Made by a program: the position numbers and the translations under genes
Notes under the pieces: generated by a model
What the model was told of the DNA's origin: nothing
Seen by the model: the letters and a program-made list of their open reading frames with translations, nothing else
Databases searched by the model: none
Assembly: GCA_017542145.1 (NCBI GenBank)
Contig: JAFXXQ010000040.1
Location: 35,311-99,310 of the forward strand
Direction: 5' to 3'
Length of the DNA: 64,000 nucleotides
Source: Bacteroidaceae bacterium
GTDB lineage: Bacteria > Bacteroidota > Bacteroidia > Bacteroidales > Bacteroidaceae
Shown: positions 7,653 through 15,802 of the stretch, in pieces
Layout of the letters: each line of letters opens with the position of its first letter
How positions within the stretch are numbered: position 1 is the first letter of the stretch

Positions 7653-8639
7653 ATGAAAACTGTTGTCCTTGATGCCTATTCTGTGAACCCCGGCGATTTG
7701 TCGTGGGAGTGGCTCGACGAACTGGGGACGTCCGTTGTCTATCCCCGCACAGCCCCCAATGAGGTCATCGCCCGCTGTCAGGAGGCCGATGCTGTCCTCA
7801 CCAACAAAGTCATCCTCAACGAGAAGGAACTCTCTGCCCTGCCACGGCTGAAATACATCGGCGTGCTGGCCACGGGCTACAATGTCGTTGACCTTGCCGC
7901 GGCTTCGGGACGTGGCATCGTCGTCACCAACATCCCCGCCTACAGTACCGACAGCGTTGCACAAAGCGTTTTTGCCCACATCCTCAACATCACCAACAGC
8001 GTCGGATACTACGCGGAGGAAAATAGGTCAACAAGTCCACAAGTCAACAAGCCAACTGGCAGCCGGTGGGCGGAGAGTATCGACTTCTGCTACTACGACA
8101 CCCCTCTTACCGAACTTGCCGGCAAGACGCTGGGTATCATCGGCTACGGTCGCACAGGCAGTCGTGTGGCCGCCATTGCCCTCGCCTTCGGCATGAAAGT
8201 GCTCGTCTATACCTCCAAGCCCCAGAGCGCCCTCCCCATCGGTATCGTCAAAGCCACGCTCGACGACATCTTCCGCCACTCCGACATCGTCAGCCCCCAC
8301 TGCCCCCTGACGCCTGACACTCATCACCTTGTGAACGCCGAACGGCTTGCCCTGATGAAACCCACAGCCATCCTCATCAACACTTCGCGAGGCCCCGTCG
8401 TCGACGAGCAAGCTCTGGCTGATGCCCTCCACCGAGGAGAGATTTTCGCAGCCGGCGTTGATGTCCTTGACCACGAGCCACCAACGCCCAGCTGCCCCCT
8501 GCTCACGACACCCCGCTGCTATATCACACCTCACATCGCCTGGGCTACCCGCGAAGCCCGCATCCGCCTCATGGACATCTGCCGCCAGAACCTCACCGCC
8601 TTTGCCCACGGACAGCCGATTAACGTCGTCAATCCTTAA
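7653..8639 (+). CDS. NAD-dependent D-2-hydroxyacid dehydrogenase
   Basis: A 328-residue member of the D-isomer 2-hydroxyacid dehydrogenase family (glycerate, phosphoglycerate, formate dehydrogenase relatives). The NAD-binding motif GIIGYGRTG is near residue 167, and the catalytic Arg (NTSRGPVVDE), Glu (DVLDHEPP) and His (ITPHIAWAT) are all present, so the enzyme should be active; hydroxypyruvate/glycerate is the likeliest substrate class. Between the substrate domain and the Rossmann fold sits a hydrophilic stretch NRSTSPQVNKPTG, encoded by a GTCAACAAG-type DNA repeat (8026-8056) that also occurs elsewhere in the window. It appears to be a repeat absorbed in frame into a loop. Confidence 0.88.
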   Translation: MKTVVLDAYSVNPGDLSWEWLDELGTSVVYPRTAPNEVIARCQEADAVLTNKVILNEKELSALPRLKYIGVLATGYNVVDLAAASGRGIVVTNIPAYSTDSVAQSVFAHILNITNSVGYYAEENRSTSPQVNKPTGSRWAESIDFCYYDTPLTELAGKTLGIIGYGRTGSRVAAIALAFGMKVLVYTSKPQSALPIGIVKATLDDIFRHSDIVSPHCPLTPDTHHLVNAERLALMKPTAILINTSRGPVVDEQALADALHRGEIFAAGVDVLDHEPPTPSCPLLTTPRCYITPHIAWATREARIRLMDICRQNLTAFAHGQPINVVNP

Positions 8640-8653
8640 AAAACCCCAATAAA

Positions 8654-8685
8654 TTTGCATTATCGCGCAGCTTGACGTAATTTTG
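8654..8685 (+). promoter_or_regulatory. promoter of the bamD-rpoZ operon
   Basis: TTTG at 8654-8657 and TAATTTTG at 8678-8685 with exactly 20 nt between, one of the best promoter matches in the window. The bamD start is 21 nt downstream. Confidence 0.75.
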
Positions 8686-8705
8686 CACGATTTTTCTGTA
8701 ATAGG

Positions 8706-9533
8706 ATGAAGAAGCAACCCACCATTCACATGCTCCGGCTGACGCTTACCCTGCTCGTAGTGGCGATGCTCACGGCCTGCACTCCCTTTGCCAAGGTGCA
8801 GAAGACCATGAACGTCCAGTACAAGTACGAGGCAGCCAAGGCTTACTTCGTCGAGGGCAAGTACGACCGCGCAGCCGAGTTGCTGGAGGACGTCAACGCC
8901 TTCATGAAAGGCTCGGCCAACGGTGAAGAGTGCCTCTACATGCTTGCCATGTGCTACTTCAACCAGAAGGACTACATCAGCGCATCCACCTATCTGCAGA
9001 CCTACTCCACCTCCTATCCACGCGGACTCTACGCCGAGCAGGCGCGCTACCACGCCATCATCGCTCTCTATCGCGACACCCCCGACCCGCGCCTCGACCA
9101 GTCGAGTACCGCCCGCGCCATCGAGGAAATCCAGCTGTTCAACGAGTACTACCCCTACTCGCGCTACCACGCCCAGGTGGAGGACATCCTCTACACCCTC
9201 TACGACCGCCTGGTGGAAAAGGAATATCGCTCAGCCCAGCTCTACTACAACCTGGGCAACTACATGGGCAACAATTACCAGGCCTGCATCATCACCGCCC
9301 AGAACGCCATGCGCGACTATCCCTACACGAAGTATCGCGAGGAGCTTTCGTTCCTCGTCCTCAAAGCCAAGTATACCATGGCGCGCGAAAGCGTAAAGGA
9401 CAAGATGCTCGACCGCTATCGCGATGCCATCGACGAATACTACGCCTTCAAGAACGAGTTCCCCGAAAGCACCCGCCTGAAGGAAGCCACCAATATGTTC
9501 AACGATGCCGAGCGAGCCATCAAGAGGCTTTGA
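8706..9533 (+). CDS. bamD: outer membrane assembly lipoprotein BamD
   Basis: A 275-residue lipoprotein with a lipobox LTAC (Cys ~25) and a series of tetratricopeptide helices such as KAYFVEGKYDRAAELLEDV. This is BamD/ComL, which binds BamA on the periplasmic face of the outer membrane and takes part in insertion of beta-barrel proteins. Length and TPR arrangement match Bacteroidetes BamD. It is the first gene of an operon with the omega-like RNA polymerase subunit (39-bp gap) and a DUF4293 membrane protein, an order conserved in Bacteroidales. Its promoter lies directly upstream. Confidence 0.92.
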   Translation: MKKQPTIHMLRLTLTLLVVAMLTACTPFAKVQKTMNVQYKYEAAKAYFVEGKYDRAAELLEDVNAFMKGSANGEECLYMLAMCYFNQKDYISASTYLQTYSTSYPRGLYAEQARYHAIIALYRDTPDPRLDQSSTARAIEEIQLFNEYYPYSRYHAQVEDILYTLYDRLVEKEYRSAQLYYNLGNYMGNNYQACIITAQNAMRDYPYTKYREELSFLVLKAKYTMARESVKDKMLDRYRDAIDEYYAFKNEFPESTRLKEATNMFNDAERAIKRL

Positions 9534-9572
9534 GAGGACAACGAGTCAACAAGTTAATAACAATATATAACA

Positions 9573-9908
9573 ATGGATTACAAAAAAACCAACGCCCCCA
9601 CCAACACGCAAACCCGCAACATGAACGACTTCCGCGAGGGAACGGACAATGTCTATGAAACCGTGGCCGTCCTCGGCAAGCGCGCCAACCAGATCTCCGT
9701 CGAAATCCGCGACGAGCTCAAGAAGAAGCTCGAAGAGTTCAGCACCAAGCAGGACAACCTCGAGGAGGTGTTCGAGAACCGCGAGCAGATTGAAATCTCC
9801 CGCTTCTACGAGCGCATGCCCAAGCCCACCCTCATCGCCACGCAGGAGTACCTCGACCACCGTCTCTACTTCCGCAACCCCGCCAAAGACAAGGAAAATA
9901 TGGCATAA
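9573..9908 (+). CDS. rpoZ: RNA polymerase omega/Rpb6-like subunit
   Basis: A 111-residue protein with the Bacteroidetes version of omega: DNVYETVAVLGKRANQIS near residues 25-45 corresponds to the Rpb6 core that contacts the beta' C-terminus and assists RNA polymerase assembly, followed by a charged helix and the PTLIATQEYLDHRLYFRNP tail typical of this family. It sits between bamD and a DUF4293 gene, the standard location in this phylum. The short gap to bamD holds a GAGTCAACAAG repeat unit (9543-9553), the same motif found inside other genes here. Confidence 0.85.
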   Translation: MDYKKTNAPTNTQTRNMNDFREGTDNVYETVAVLGKRANQISVEIRDELKKKLEEFSTKQDNLEEVFENREQIEISRFYERMPKPTLIATQEYLDHRLYFRNPAKDKENMA

Positions 9909-9997
9909 TAGTCAAGGGTTAAGAAAATAGTTTTAGAATCGGAATGCTGCATGCAGGACATTCTTTCTTAGCTCTTAACTAAAAACTTGAAAGGTTT

Positions 9998-10468
9998 ATG
10001 AAATTTCGTCTTCAGCACATTTGTCTATTATTGGCGCTGGCAGCGCTGGTTGTCTGCCTCTGCTACCCCCTCGTCCAGTTCATCTATACGGACCAGACGG
10101 CTGTCACGATGACCAACTTCAGCCTTGTCCATCTCGACGGCAGCCGCCACAGCTCGCCGTGGGCCCTGGGCGGACTGCTCATCGCCACCGGGCTCTGCCA
10201 GCTGTTCGTGCTGCTCATCTCGGTGTTCCAGAACTTCGCCCTGCAGAAGCGCGGGCTCATCGTGGCCATGCTCCTGCTCGCGGGCTACTATGTGGTCTAC
10301 CTCATCTTCGTGCTCATCCTGCGTGCCGACGTTCAAGCCACCTTCCCCCGCTGGACCTCTATCCTGCCCCTCGTGAGCCTCATCCTCACCTTCATGGCCT
10401 TTAACGCCGTGCGCCGCACCGAGGCCCAGATCATCGCCTCGGCCAACAACTTCCGCCTTCGCGACTAA
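9998..10468 (+). CDS. DUF4293 family membrane protein
   Basis: A 156-residue protein with four predicted membrane helices separated by short loops, matching DUF4293, a Bacteroidetes-specific family normally found directly after bamD and the omega gene. The function is not known; its invariable position suggests a link to envelope biogenesis. It is the last gene of the operon and is followed by a long perfect hairpin (10498-10555) that ends it and the convergent gene. Confidence 0.8.
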   Translation: MKFRLQHICLLLALAALVVCLCYPLVQFIYTDQTAVTMTNFSLVHLDGSRHSSPWALGGLLIATGLCQLFVLLISVFQNFALQKRGLIVAMLLLAGYYVVYLIFVLILRADVQATFPRWTSILPLVSLILTFMAFNAVRRTEAQIIASANNFRLRD

Positions 10469-10497
10469 CGGCGCCCTCCCCCTCCGTATAGAAAAAA

Positions 10498-10555
10498 AAG
10501 AAAGAGAAAAGGAGAAAAGGAGAAACGGATAAAGCGTTCTCCTTTTCTCTTTCTT
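10498..10555. terminator. bidirectional hairpin with 19-bp perfect stem
   Basis: Positions 10498-10516 (AAGAAAGAGAAAAGGAGAA) pair perfectly with 10537-10555 around a 20-nt loop. The purine-rich left and pyrimidine-rich right arms give a U-rich 3' end on the plus strand. It lies between the converging DUF4293 and DUF6057 genes, as expected for a shared terminator. Confidence 0.7.
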
Positions 10556-10594
10556 CCTCTTCTCCCTTTCCACTTTTCTGCGCGGAACGCTCCG

Positions 10595-11728
10595 TTACAT
10601 GAATCGCTCGGCATAGTAGTACCAGAACGTCTTGCCGTAGGTGAGGAAGAGGGTGTTGAGGGTGGCCTTATGGTCGGTGTGGCTGGTGCGCAGCGTGGTG
10701 AGGAAGTCGTCGAGCTGGGGCTGCAACTCATCATCGGCATAGCTGGTAGTGCCCGTCAACACCTTGGTGAGCAGCCAGGCCTCGCGCCAATGGCGGGGCG
10801 ACGCATTCGGTTTTCCCTGAGGTGGCGGAGGGAAGGCTTCGGTGAAATCCGTCAGACGTCCTTCCAGAAGCAGTGACGCGGCAAACAGGTCGCGGTGCAG
10901 AGGGGTGTCATTCTGATGATAGAGGCGGCGGTAGAAGGCTCCGGTAGTCTCGCCTCCATAGGGCTCAACACCCAGGAATTCGTAGAATGTCCCTGCGCCG
11001 TAGAGCGTATTCTGACGGGTGAAGCGGCTGACACACAGTCCGTCTACGCCGTAGGGCTGGGGATAGGTGAAAAGCTCGTTACCGGCACGCCCCTCACGGG
11101 CAAGGGCTACGTTGCGCAGAGCTGTCAAGGCAGGCGTGGTCTCTAATGACCGACGACCCACAGCAGCCACGCAGTCGGCACGTCCGTTGGCAGCATACCG
11201 ATAGGCAGCCAGCTCCTGATGCAGGGCGGCATCGTGGTTGGTCAGCATCATGCAGAGTACCATGCTGACGACCGTCACTACCAGCCCCGGCAGCAACAGG
11301 GCCGAGAACGACGTTCGCTTGTCGGAATACCAATGGGCGCTCAGCCAGCAGACAATCAGCAGCATCAGCACACAGCCGCCCACAACGAACGCCCAGGGGC
11401 GGAGGTCGTAGTGCATTGAGGCGCCGTCGACAGAGGTGGTCAGCCCCAACAACAGGTACGAAGGTACCCACGTGAAGGCCTCCCATCGTCCTCCGAGACG
11501 GGTGATGAGCTTCACTATCCACCGCAGCACGATGAGCACCAGTGCCACGATGACCGCCGTCACCAGCGGATTGTTCAGCGTCTGCCCACGAGACCACGTG
11601 GCCTGCATCAGCGCCACAAGGTCACGTTGGAAAAAGGCAAAGAACAGCACCGTGAAGACCACGAACAGCACGGCGTAGATGATGGCTATCGGCTTGTTGC
11701 GCTTATCCTGAGCTCGTCTCATTGCCAT
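10595..11728 (-). CDS. DUF6057-like membrane protein
   Basis: A membrane protein of about 377 residues. It has five to six helices in the first half (for example IAIIYAVLFVVFTVLFFAFF) and a soluble alpha-helical C-terminal half with TPR-like character. It resembles DUF6057, a Bacteroidetes family of unknown function. The open frame extends to 11800, but that would overlap glgB by 67 bp; the ATG at 11728, six nt after the glgB stop, is preferred (11722 is an alternative). It is therefore the second gene of a glgB transcript, an unexpected pairing with glycogen branching. Confidence 0.65.
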   Translation of the reverse strand: MAMRRAQDKRNKPIAIIYAVLFVVFTVLFFAFFQRDLVALMQATWSRGQTLNNPLVTAVIVALVLIVLRWIVKLITRLGGRWEAFTWVPSYLLLGLTTSVDGASMHYDLRPWAFVVGGCVLMLLIVCWLSAHWYSDKRTSFSALLLPGLVVTVVSMVLCMMLTNHDAALHQELAAYRYAANGRADCVAAVGRRSLETTPALTALRNVALAREGRAGNELFTYPQPYGVDGLCVSRFTRQNTLYGAGTFYEFLGVEPYGGETTGAFYRRLYHQNDTPLHRDLFAASLLLEGRLTDFTEAFPPPPQGKPNASPRHWREAWLLTKVLTGTTSYADDELQPQLDDFLTTLRTSHTDHKATLNTLFLTYGKTFWYYYAERFM

Positions 11729-11733
11729 GGGGT

Positions 11734-13752
11734 TTAGACGTTTATTTCGCTCCGCTTCAGCACCACAGCCGTGCGGGCAGGGATGTAAAGCCGCAGCCAC
11801 TCCTTACGCTGACGGCGGTAGAGAGGGTCAGGACAGGAGTAATGGTCGATTGTTGCGTCCGAAAGCCCTTGTCCGCCAAAGGCAGGATTGTCCGTTCCCA
11901 GCACCTCGCGATAGATGCCGCGGGGCACGAGCAGGCCGTAGTCGGTAAACGACTTCACAGGGTTGAAGTTGAACACAAAGAGCAGATCGCCACGCAGATA
12001 GGCCAGCACCTGATCACCATCGTTTTGGCAGACGGGAAGTATATTCTTCTTTTGGAAGTTGCGGACAGAGCCGATGAGGTGTATCATCTCCTCGTCGAAC
12101 AAGCCGAGGTACTGGTAGCAGAGACGGTCGTTATCGCGCAGGCTCCATTGGCGGCGGGCATACTTGTAACTCCAGCCGTTGCCCTGACGGGGGAAATCAA
12201 TCCACTCGGGGTGGCCAAACTCGTTACCCATGAAGTTGAGATAGGCGCCGTTGATGGTGGAAGCTGTGAGCAAGCGTATCATCTTGTGCAGGGCGATGCC
12301 GCGGTTGACGGTGTAGTTCTCGTCACCCTTGGCAAAGTGCCAGTACATGTCGGCATCCACCAGACGGAAAATGATGGTCTTGTCGCCCACCAGCGCCTGG
12401 TCGTGACTCTCGGCATAGGAGACAGTATGCTCGTCGGCACGGCGGTTGGTGACCTCCCAAAAGAGTGAAGTGGGTTTCCAGTCCTCGTCAACGCGCTCCT
12501 TGATAACCTTAATCCAATAGTCGGGAATGTTCATGGCCATGCGGTAGTCGAAGCCGTAGCCGCCGTCGGCGATGGGGGCAGCCAGTCCGGGCATGCCGCT
12601 CACCTCCTCGGCAATGGTGATGGCCGAGGGGTTGACCTCGTGAATCAAGGCGTTGGCCAATGTCAGGTAGCAGATGGCGTCGCCATCCTGACCGCCGTTG
12701 TAGTAGGCGCTGTAGTCGGTGTAAGCAGTGCCGAGACCGTGGTCTAGATATATCATCGAGGTGACGCCGTCGAAGCGGAAACCGTCGAAGTGGAACTCAT
12801 CCATCCAGTATTTGCAGTTTGAGAGCAGGAAGTGGCAGACATCATCGCTACCATAATTGAAGCAGAGGCTGTCCCACTGGCGATGCTCACGACGATCGCC
12901 GCTGTAGAAGTACTGACAGGGGTCACCGGCAAGGAGGCCAAGGCCTTCGTTTTCGTTCTTCACAGCATGGCTGTGTACGAGGTCCATGATGACGCTGACG
13001 CCCTGCCGGTGAGCTTCGTCGATGAGTTCCTTCAGCTCCTCGGGAGTGCCGAAGCGGCTGGAGGGAGCAAAGAAGTTGCTGACGTGATAGCCGAACGAGC
13101 CGTAGTAGGGATGCTCCTGAATGGCCATGATTTGGATGCAGTTATATCCTGCTTTGACTACGCGGGGCAACACCCGCTCACGGAACTCGTTGAAGGTGCC
13201 CACGCGCTCCTCGTCCTGCGCCATGCCGATGTGACACTCGTAGATGAGCAGCGGGTCGCGGCGTGGACGGAACGTCTTCTTCCTCCACTTATAAGTGGCT
13301 ACATGCGGATCCCACACCTGAGCGCTGAAGATAGCCGTAGCCGCATCCTGCACCACGCGCTGGGCAAAGGCAGGGATGCGCTCGCCGCTACCACCGTTCC
13401 ACTCCACCAGCATCTTATAGTGCTGGCCGTGGCGGAGAGCCTCATCGGACAACGTCACCTCCCAGTCGCCATGGGGATTGAGACGCGTCAGACGATATTC
13501 GTCACGACGCTGCCAGTCGTTGAAATCGCCCACCAGCCAGATGGCCGTGGCGTTGGGAGCCCACTCGCGGAACACCCAGCCGTCGTCGGTGCGATGGAGG
13601 CCATACCAGAGATGGCCGTTGGCAAACTCTGTCAGCGTGCGCTGTCCCTTCTCCGTCAGCGTCTGCAGGCGCTGGCAGTAGTAGTCATATCGTCCTTCGA
13701 TGGCAGCCTCGTAAGGTTTCAACCAGGGGTCGTTCTTGATGAGATTCAGCAT
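11734..13752 (-). CDS. glgB: 1,4-alpha-glucan branching enzyme
   Basis: A 672-residue GH13 branching enzyme that creates alpha-1,6 branches in glycogen. An N-terminal CBM48-like domain (WAPNATAIWLVGDFNDW, residues ~65-81) precedes the catalytic barrel with the four conserved regions: the region around DLVHSHAVKN, GFRFDGVTSM with the nucleophile Asp, EEVSG with the acid/base Glu, and AESHDQALVGDKT with the transition-state Asp. It is of the shorter type related to eukaryotic branching enzymes that is common in Bacteroidetes. It probably forms a transcript with the following membrane-protein gene. The upstream gap (13753-13885) carries TTTAATGTTTAA-like repeats in both orientations. Confidence 0.95.
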   Translation of the reverse strand: MLNLIKNDPWLKPYEAAIEGRYDYYCQRLQTLTEKGQRTLTEFANGHLWYGLHRTDDGWVFREWAPNATAIWLVGDFNDWQRRDEYRLTRLNPHGDWEVTLSDEALRHGQHYKMLVEWNGGSGERIPAFAQRVVQDAATAIFSAQVWDPHVATYKWRKKTFRPRRDPLLIYECHIGMAQDEERVGTFNEFRERVLPRVVKAGYNCIQIMAIQEHPYYGSFGYHVSNFFAPSSRFGTPEELKELIDEAHRQGVSVIMDLVHSHAVKNENEGLGLLAGDPCQYFYSGDRREHRQWDSLCFNYGSDDVCHFLLSNCKYWMDEFHFDGFRFDGVTSMIYLDHGLGTAYTDYSAYYNGGQDGDAICYLTLANALIHEVNPSAITIAEEVSGMPGLAAPIADGGYGFDYRMAMNIPDYWIKVIKERVDEDWKPTSLFWEVTNRRADEHTVSYAESHDQALVGDKTIIFRLVDADMYWHFAKGDENYTVNRGIALHKMIRLLTASTINGAYLNFMGNEFGHPEWIDFPRQGNGWSYKYARRQWSLRDNDRLCYQYLGLFDEEMIHLIGSVRNFQKKNILPVCQNDGDQVLAYLRGDLLFVFNFNPVKSFTDYGLLVPRGIYREVLGTDNPAFGGQGLSDATIDHYSCPDPLYRRQRKEWLRLYIPARTAVVLKRSEINV

Positions 13753-13885
13753 TTTAATGTCTAATGTTTAAGGGTTAAGATTTAACGAATAGGTCCGGTT
13801 GTTTTGTTTAAGGTTTAATGTTTAACGAACACGTCCTCTGAATTTGTTTCATCGTGCAGCCTCATTAAACATTAAACGCTAAACG
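13753..13885. repeat. TTAATGTTTAACG-type short repeats in both orientations
   Basis: TTTAATGTTTAACGAA and close variants occur twice on the plus strand (near 13760 and 13818), and the complementary ATTAAACATTAAACG and CTAAACGTTAAACC follow at 13864-13892. The arms could pair. It separates the YhcH-like gene from glgB on the minus strand. No gene is visible. Confidence 0.5.
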
Positions 13886-14329
13886 TTAAACCATTTTTAC
13901 TTTTACAATGATTTTCTTCAGTCCTGTCGGGGTGATGCCAGGGGCATGGCCGTCAGCAGGGAAGAAAATAGCAAACATGCCTGGCTTCAGGGTAAAGTAG
14001 TTGGCAGCACGTCCGGGGTAGAGAGCCATGTCTACGGCAGCATCGTAGGGAGCCTCGGGTAGATCCTCAGCCGGTGTGTAGCCCATGGTTTCCTCGGCTG
14101 TGATGGGCACCTGAATATCGATGTACTCCACATGCGTCTCCAGCTTGGCTTCGTCGGCCGTCTTAGGAGGAATGGCATTGACGTTCACAATAAGCCTGTC
14201 GGGCTCAAGCACAATCTTGCCAGGTTCCAAAGCGGCAAGATTCGTATCACGCAGGAAGCGAACTGCCTCTGCAAATAAGGGGTTCAGTATGGCATAATTG
14301 CCAAGGTTTTCAAGAGAATCAAGTATCAT
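13886..14329 (-). CDS. YhcH/YjgK/YiaL family protein
   Basis: A 147-residue cupin-like protein of the YhcH (DUF386) family. The metal-site residues recognisable in the family are present: Glu and His in ETHVEYIDIQ (residues ~64-73) and His in FFPADGHAPG (~residue 127). Family members occur in sialic acid and other sugar catabolic clusters and have been proposed to act as sugar anomerases, though the reaction is not settled. No sugar catabolic genes adjoin it here apart from glgB, which lies downstream, so the context gives little help. It lies in the same direction as the MORN gene upstream, with a 35-bp gap. Confidence 0.85.
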   Translation of the reverse strand: MILDSLENLGNYAILNPLFAEAVRFLRDTNLAALEPGKIVLEPDRLIVNVNAIPPKTADEAKLETHVEYIDIQVPITAEETMGYTPAEDLPEAPYDAAVDMALYPGRAANYFTLKPGMFAIFFPADGHAPGITPTGLKKIIVKVKMV

Positions 14330-14364
14330 ATCACCTTACAATTTATTATTCTTTTTTCATTTTC

Positions 14365-15597
14365 TCATTCCTCTCCCTCCCCTTCATCGGGGACGTCGGC
14401 GTTGGAGCCATCGTCGATGTAGTCGCCTTCGCCCTCGCCTTCACCATCGTCCTCTTCATCTTCGCCTTCTTCGTCATCCATCAGCGGGTAACCGCGGAAT
14501 ACGATGCTGCTGTCGTTGAAGGAAACCTGTTTGACAAAGGTGCCCTCCTCGTCATACTCGTTGAAGAGTCCCGTACGACGTCCGTGGACGAACTCGCCCT
14601 CAAAGCGGTGGTGCGTCTTTGAATCGATGAGACGCCCGTGTCCATGAGGAAGCCCTGCATGCCACATACCCTTATAGCTACCACCATCGGCGGTGCTGTA
14701 GGTGCCCATTCCGTCGAAGCGCCCCGCCACCCAATGGCCGTCATAGCTGCCGCCGAGGATGAAGCTCATCAGCCCGTCGCCCTGCATGACGCCATCATCC
14801 ATGTGGCCGTTGTATATGTCGCCCGAGACGAAGGTATAGATACCGTCGCCCGTGCGCTGGCCACGGATATAGTCGCCCGTGTAGACATCGCCATTAGCGA
14901 AGCGGTAGGTACCACGGCCGTGCATGACATCGTTGTACCATTGCCCCTCGTAGCGGGCACTGTCGGAGAAGGTGGCCTTCCCCTGCCCGTGACGCCGTCC
15001 ACCACGCCAGTTGCCCTCGTAGCGGCTGCCATCGGGGTACGTCATCACCCCCTCGCCGTCGCGGAGATTGTCTTTCCAGCCGCCCATGTAATAGGCGCCG
15101 GTGCCTGTCCAGGTGTAAGTGCCCTGACCGGAACGCATGCCATGCTCCCACAACCCCGAGTAGGCATCACCGCCCGCATAGAACAGCGTGCCGTAGCCGT
15201 CGATTTCGCCGCCTTGCCACTGGCCGACGTAACGGTCACCGTTGGGATAGAAGCGTGTGCCACGCCCCTGCGGACGATCCTGCACCCAGTTGCCCTCGTA
15301 GCGGCTGCCATCGCGGTAGTAGCAAGTACCGTCGCCCTGTCGCTTGCCGTGAACAAACTGTCCCACATAGCGTTCTCCGCCCTCACGCGTCAGCTCACCC
15401 CATCCGTTAGGCACAAGGCCAAGGATGGACTCGCCTTGATAAGTCGAGCCGTCGTGCAGGTGGATGGTCTTCCCTTTTACGGTGTCGCCATCTACCACCT
15501 GCGGGGCAGCTGCGCTGGCAGCCGATGTCCCCATCAGCATTACGAAAAAGGCAGGTAGAAGGATATATAGGTGTTTCTTTGTCACTTTAGAAATCAT
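14365..15597 (-). CDS. secreted MORN-repeat protein with acidic tail
   Basis: A 410-residue protein with a signal peptide (residues 1-30) followed by about a dozen MORN repeats of the form YxGxWxxGxxxGxG (for example YVGQFVHGKRQGDGTCYY) from ~residue 50 to ~340. The last ~45 residues are almost only Asp, Glu and Gly. MORN repeats fold into an extended beta-hairpin sheet that binds proteins or lipids; bacterial roles are mostly unknown. The signal peptide places it in the envelope. The acidic tail may bind divalent cations. A minus-strand TATCTTTG (15631-15638) is the probable -7 box. Confidence 0.8.
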   Translation of the reverse strand: MISKVTKKHLYILLPAFFVMLMGTSAASAAAPQVVDGDTVKGKTIHLHDGSTYQGESILGLVPNGWGELTREGGERYVGQFVHGKRQGDGTCYYRDGSRYEGNWVQDRPQGRGTRFYPNGDRYVGQWQGGEIDGYGTLFYAGGDAYSGLWEHGMRSGQGTYTWTGTGAYYMGGWKDNLRDGEGVMTYPDGSRYEGNWRGGRRHGQGKATFSDSARYEGQWYNDVMHGRGTYRFANGDVYTGDYIRGQRTGDGIYTFVSGDIYNGHMDDGVMQGDGLMSFILGGSYDGHWVAGRFDGMGTYSTADGGSYKGMWHAGLPHGHGRLIDSKTHHRFEGEFVHGRRTGLFNEYDEEGTFVKQVSFNDSSIVFRGYPLMDDEEGEDEEDDGEGEGEGDYIDDGSNADVPDEGEGEE

Positions 15598-15630
15598 TTA
15601 CGGCTAACCTTATTATTATATAAATGACTG

Positions 15631-15638
15631 CAAAGATA
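15631..15638 (-). promoter_or_regulatory. -7 box upstream of the MORN gene
   Basis: Minus-strand TATCTTTG 34 nt before the start codon; CAAA complements nearby are at non-ideal spacing, so only the -7 element is convincing. Confidence 0.45.
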
Positions 15639-15802
15639 CCCTATTCCCCGCAAACGGCCAAACAAAAGGATGAAAAAAACAGAAAAGCGCATTTCGCTTA
15701 GCAGATTGTCGGCGTCACAACTCTATCGGGATTCTCCATCAAAATAGGACGTTGATGACGGAAAACGACAGCGTAATTTAACAAGAACGAAAGACGTGGG
15801 CA

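Noticed and set aside
8028..9170. Long open frames on the minus strand opposite the dehydrogenase and bamD
   Set aside because: They are antisense to well-supported genes, have odd composition and arise from the high GC third-position bias of those genes.
14638..15558. Long plus-strand open frame opposite the MORN gene
   Set aside because: It mirrors the repeated MORN codons and has no recognisable domain; the minus-strand gene has a signal peptide and clear repeats.
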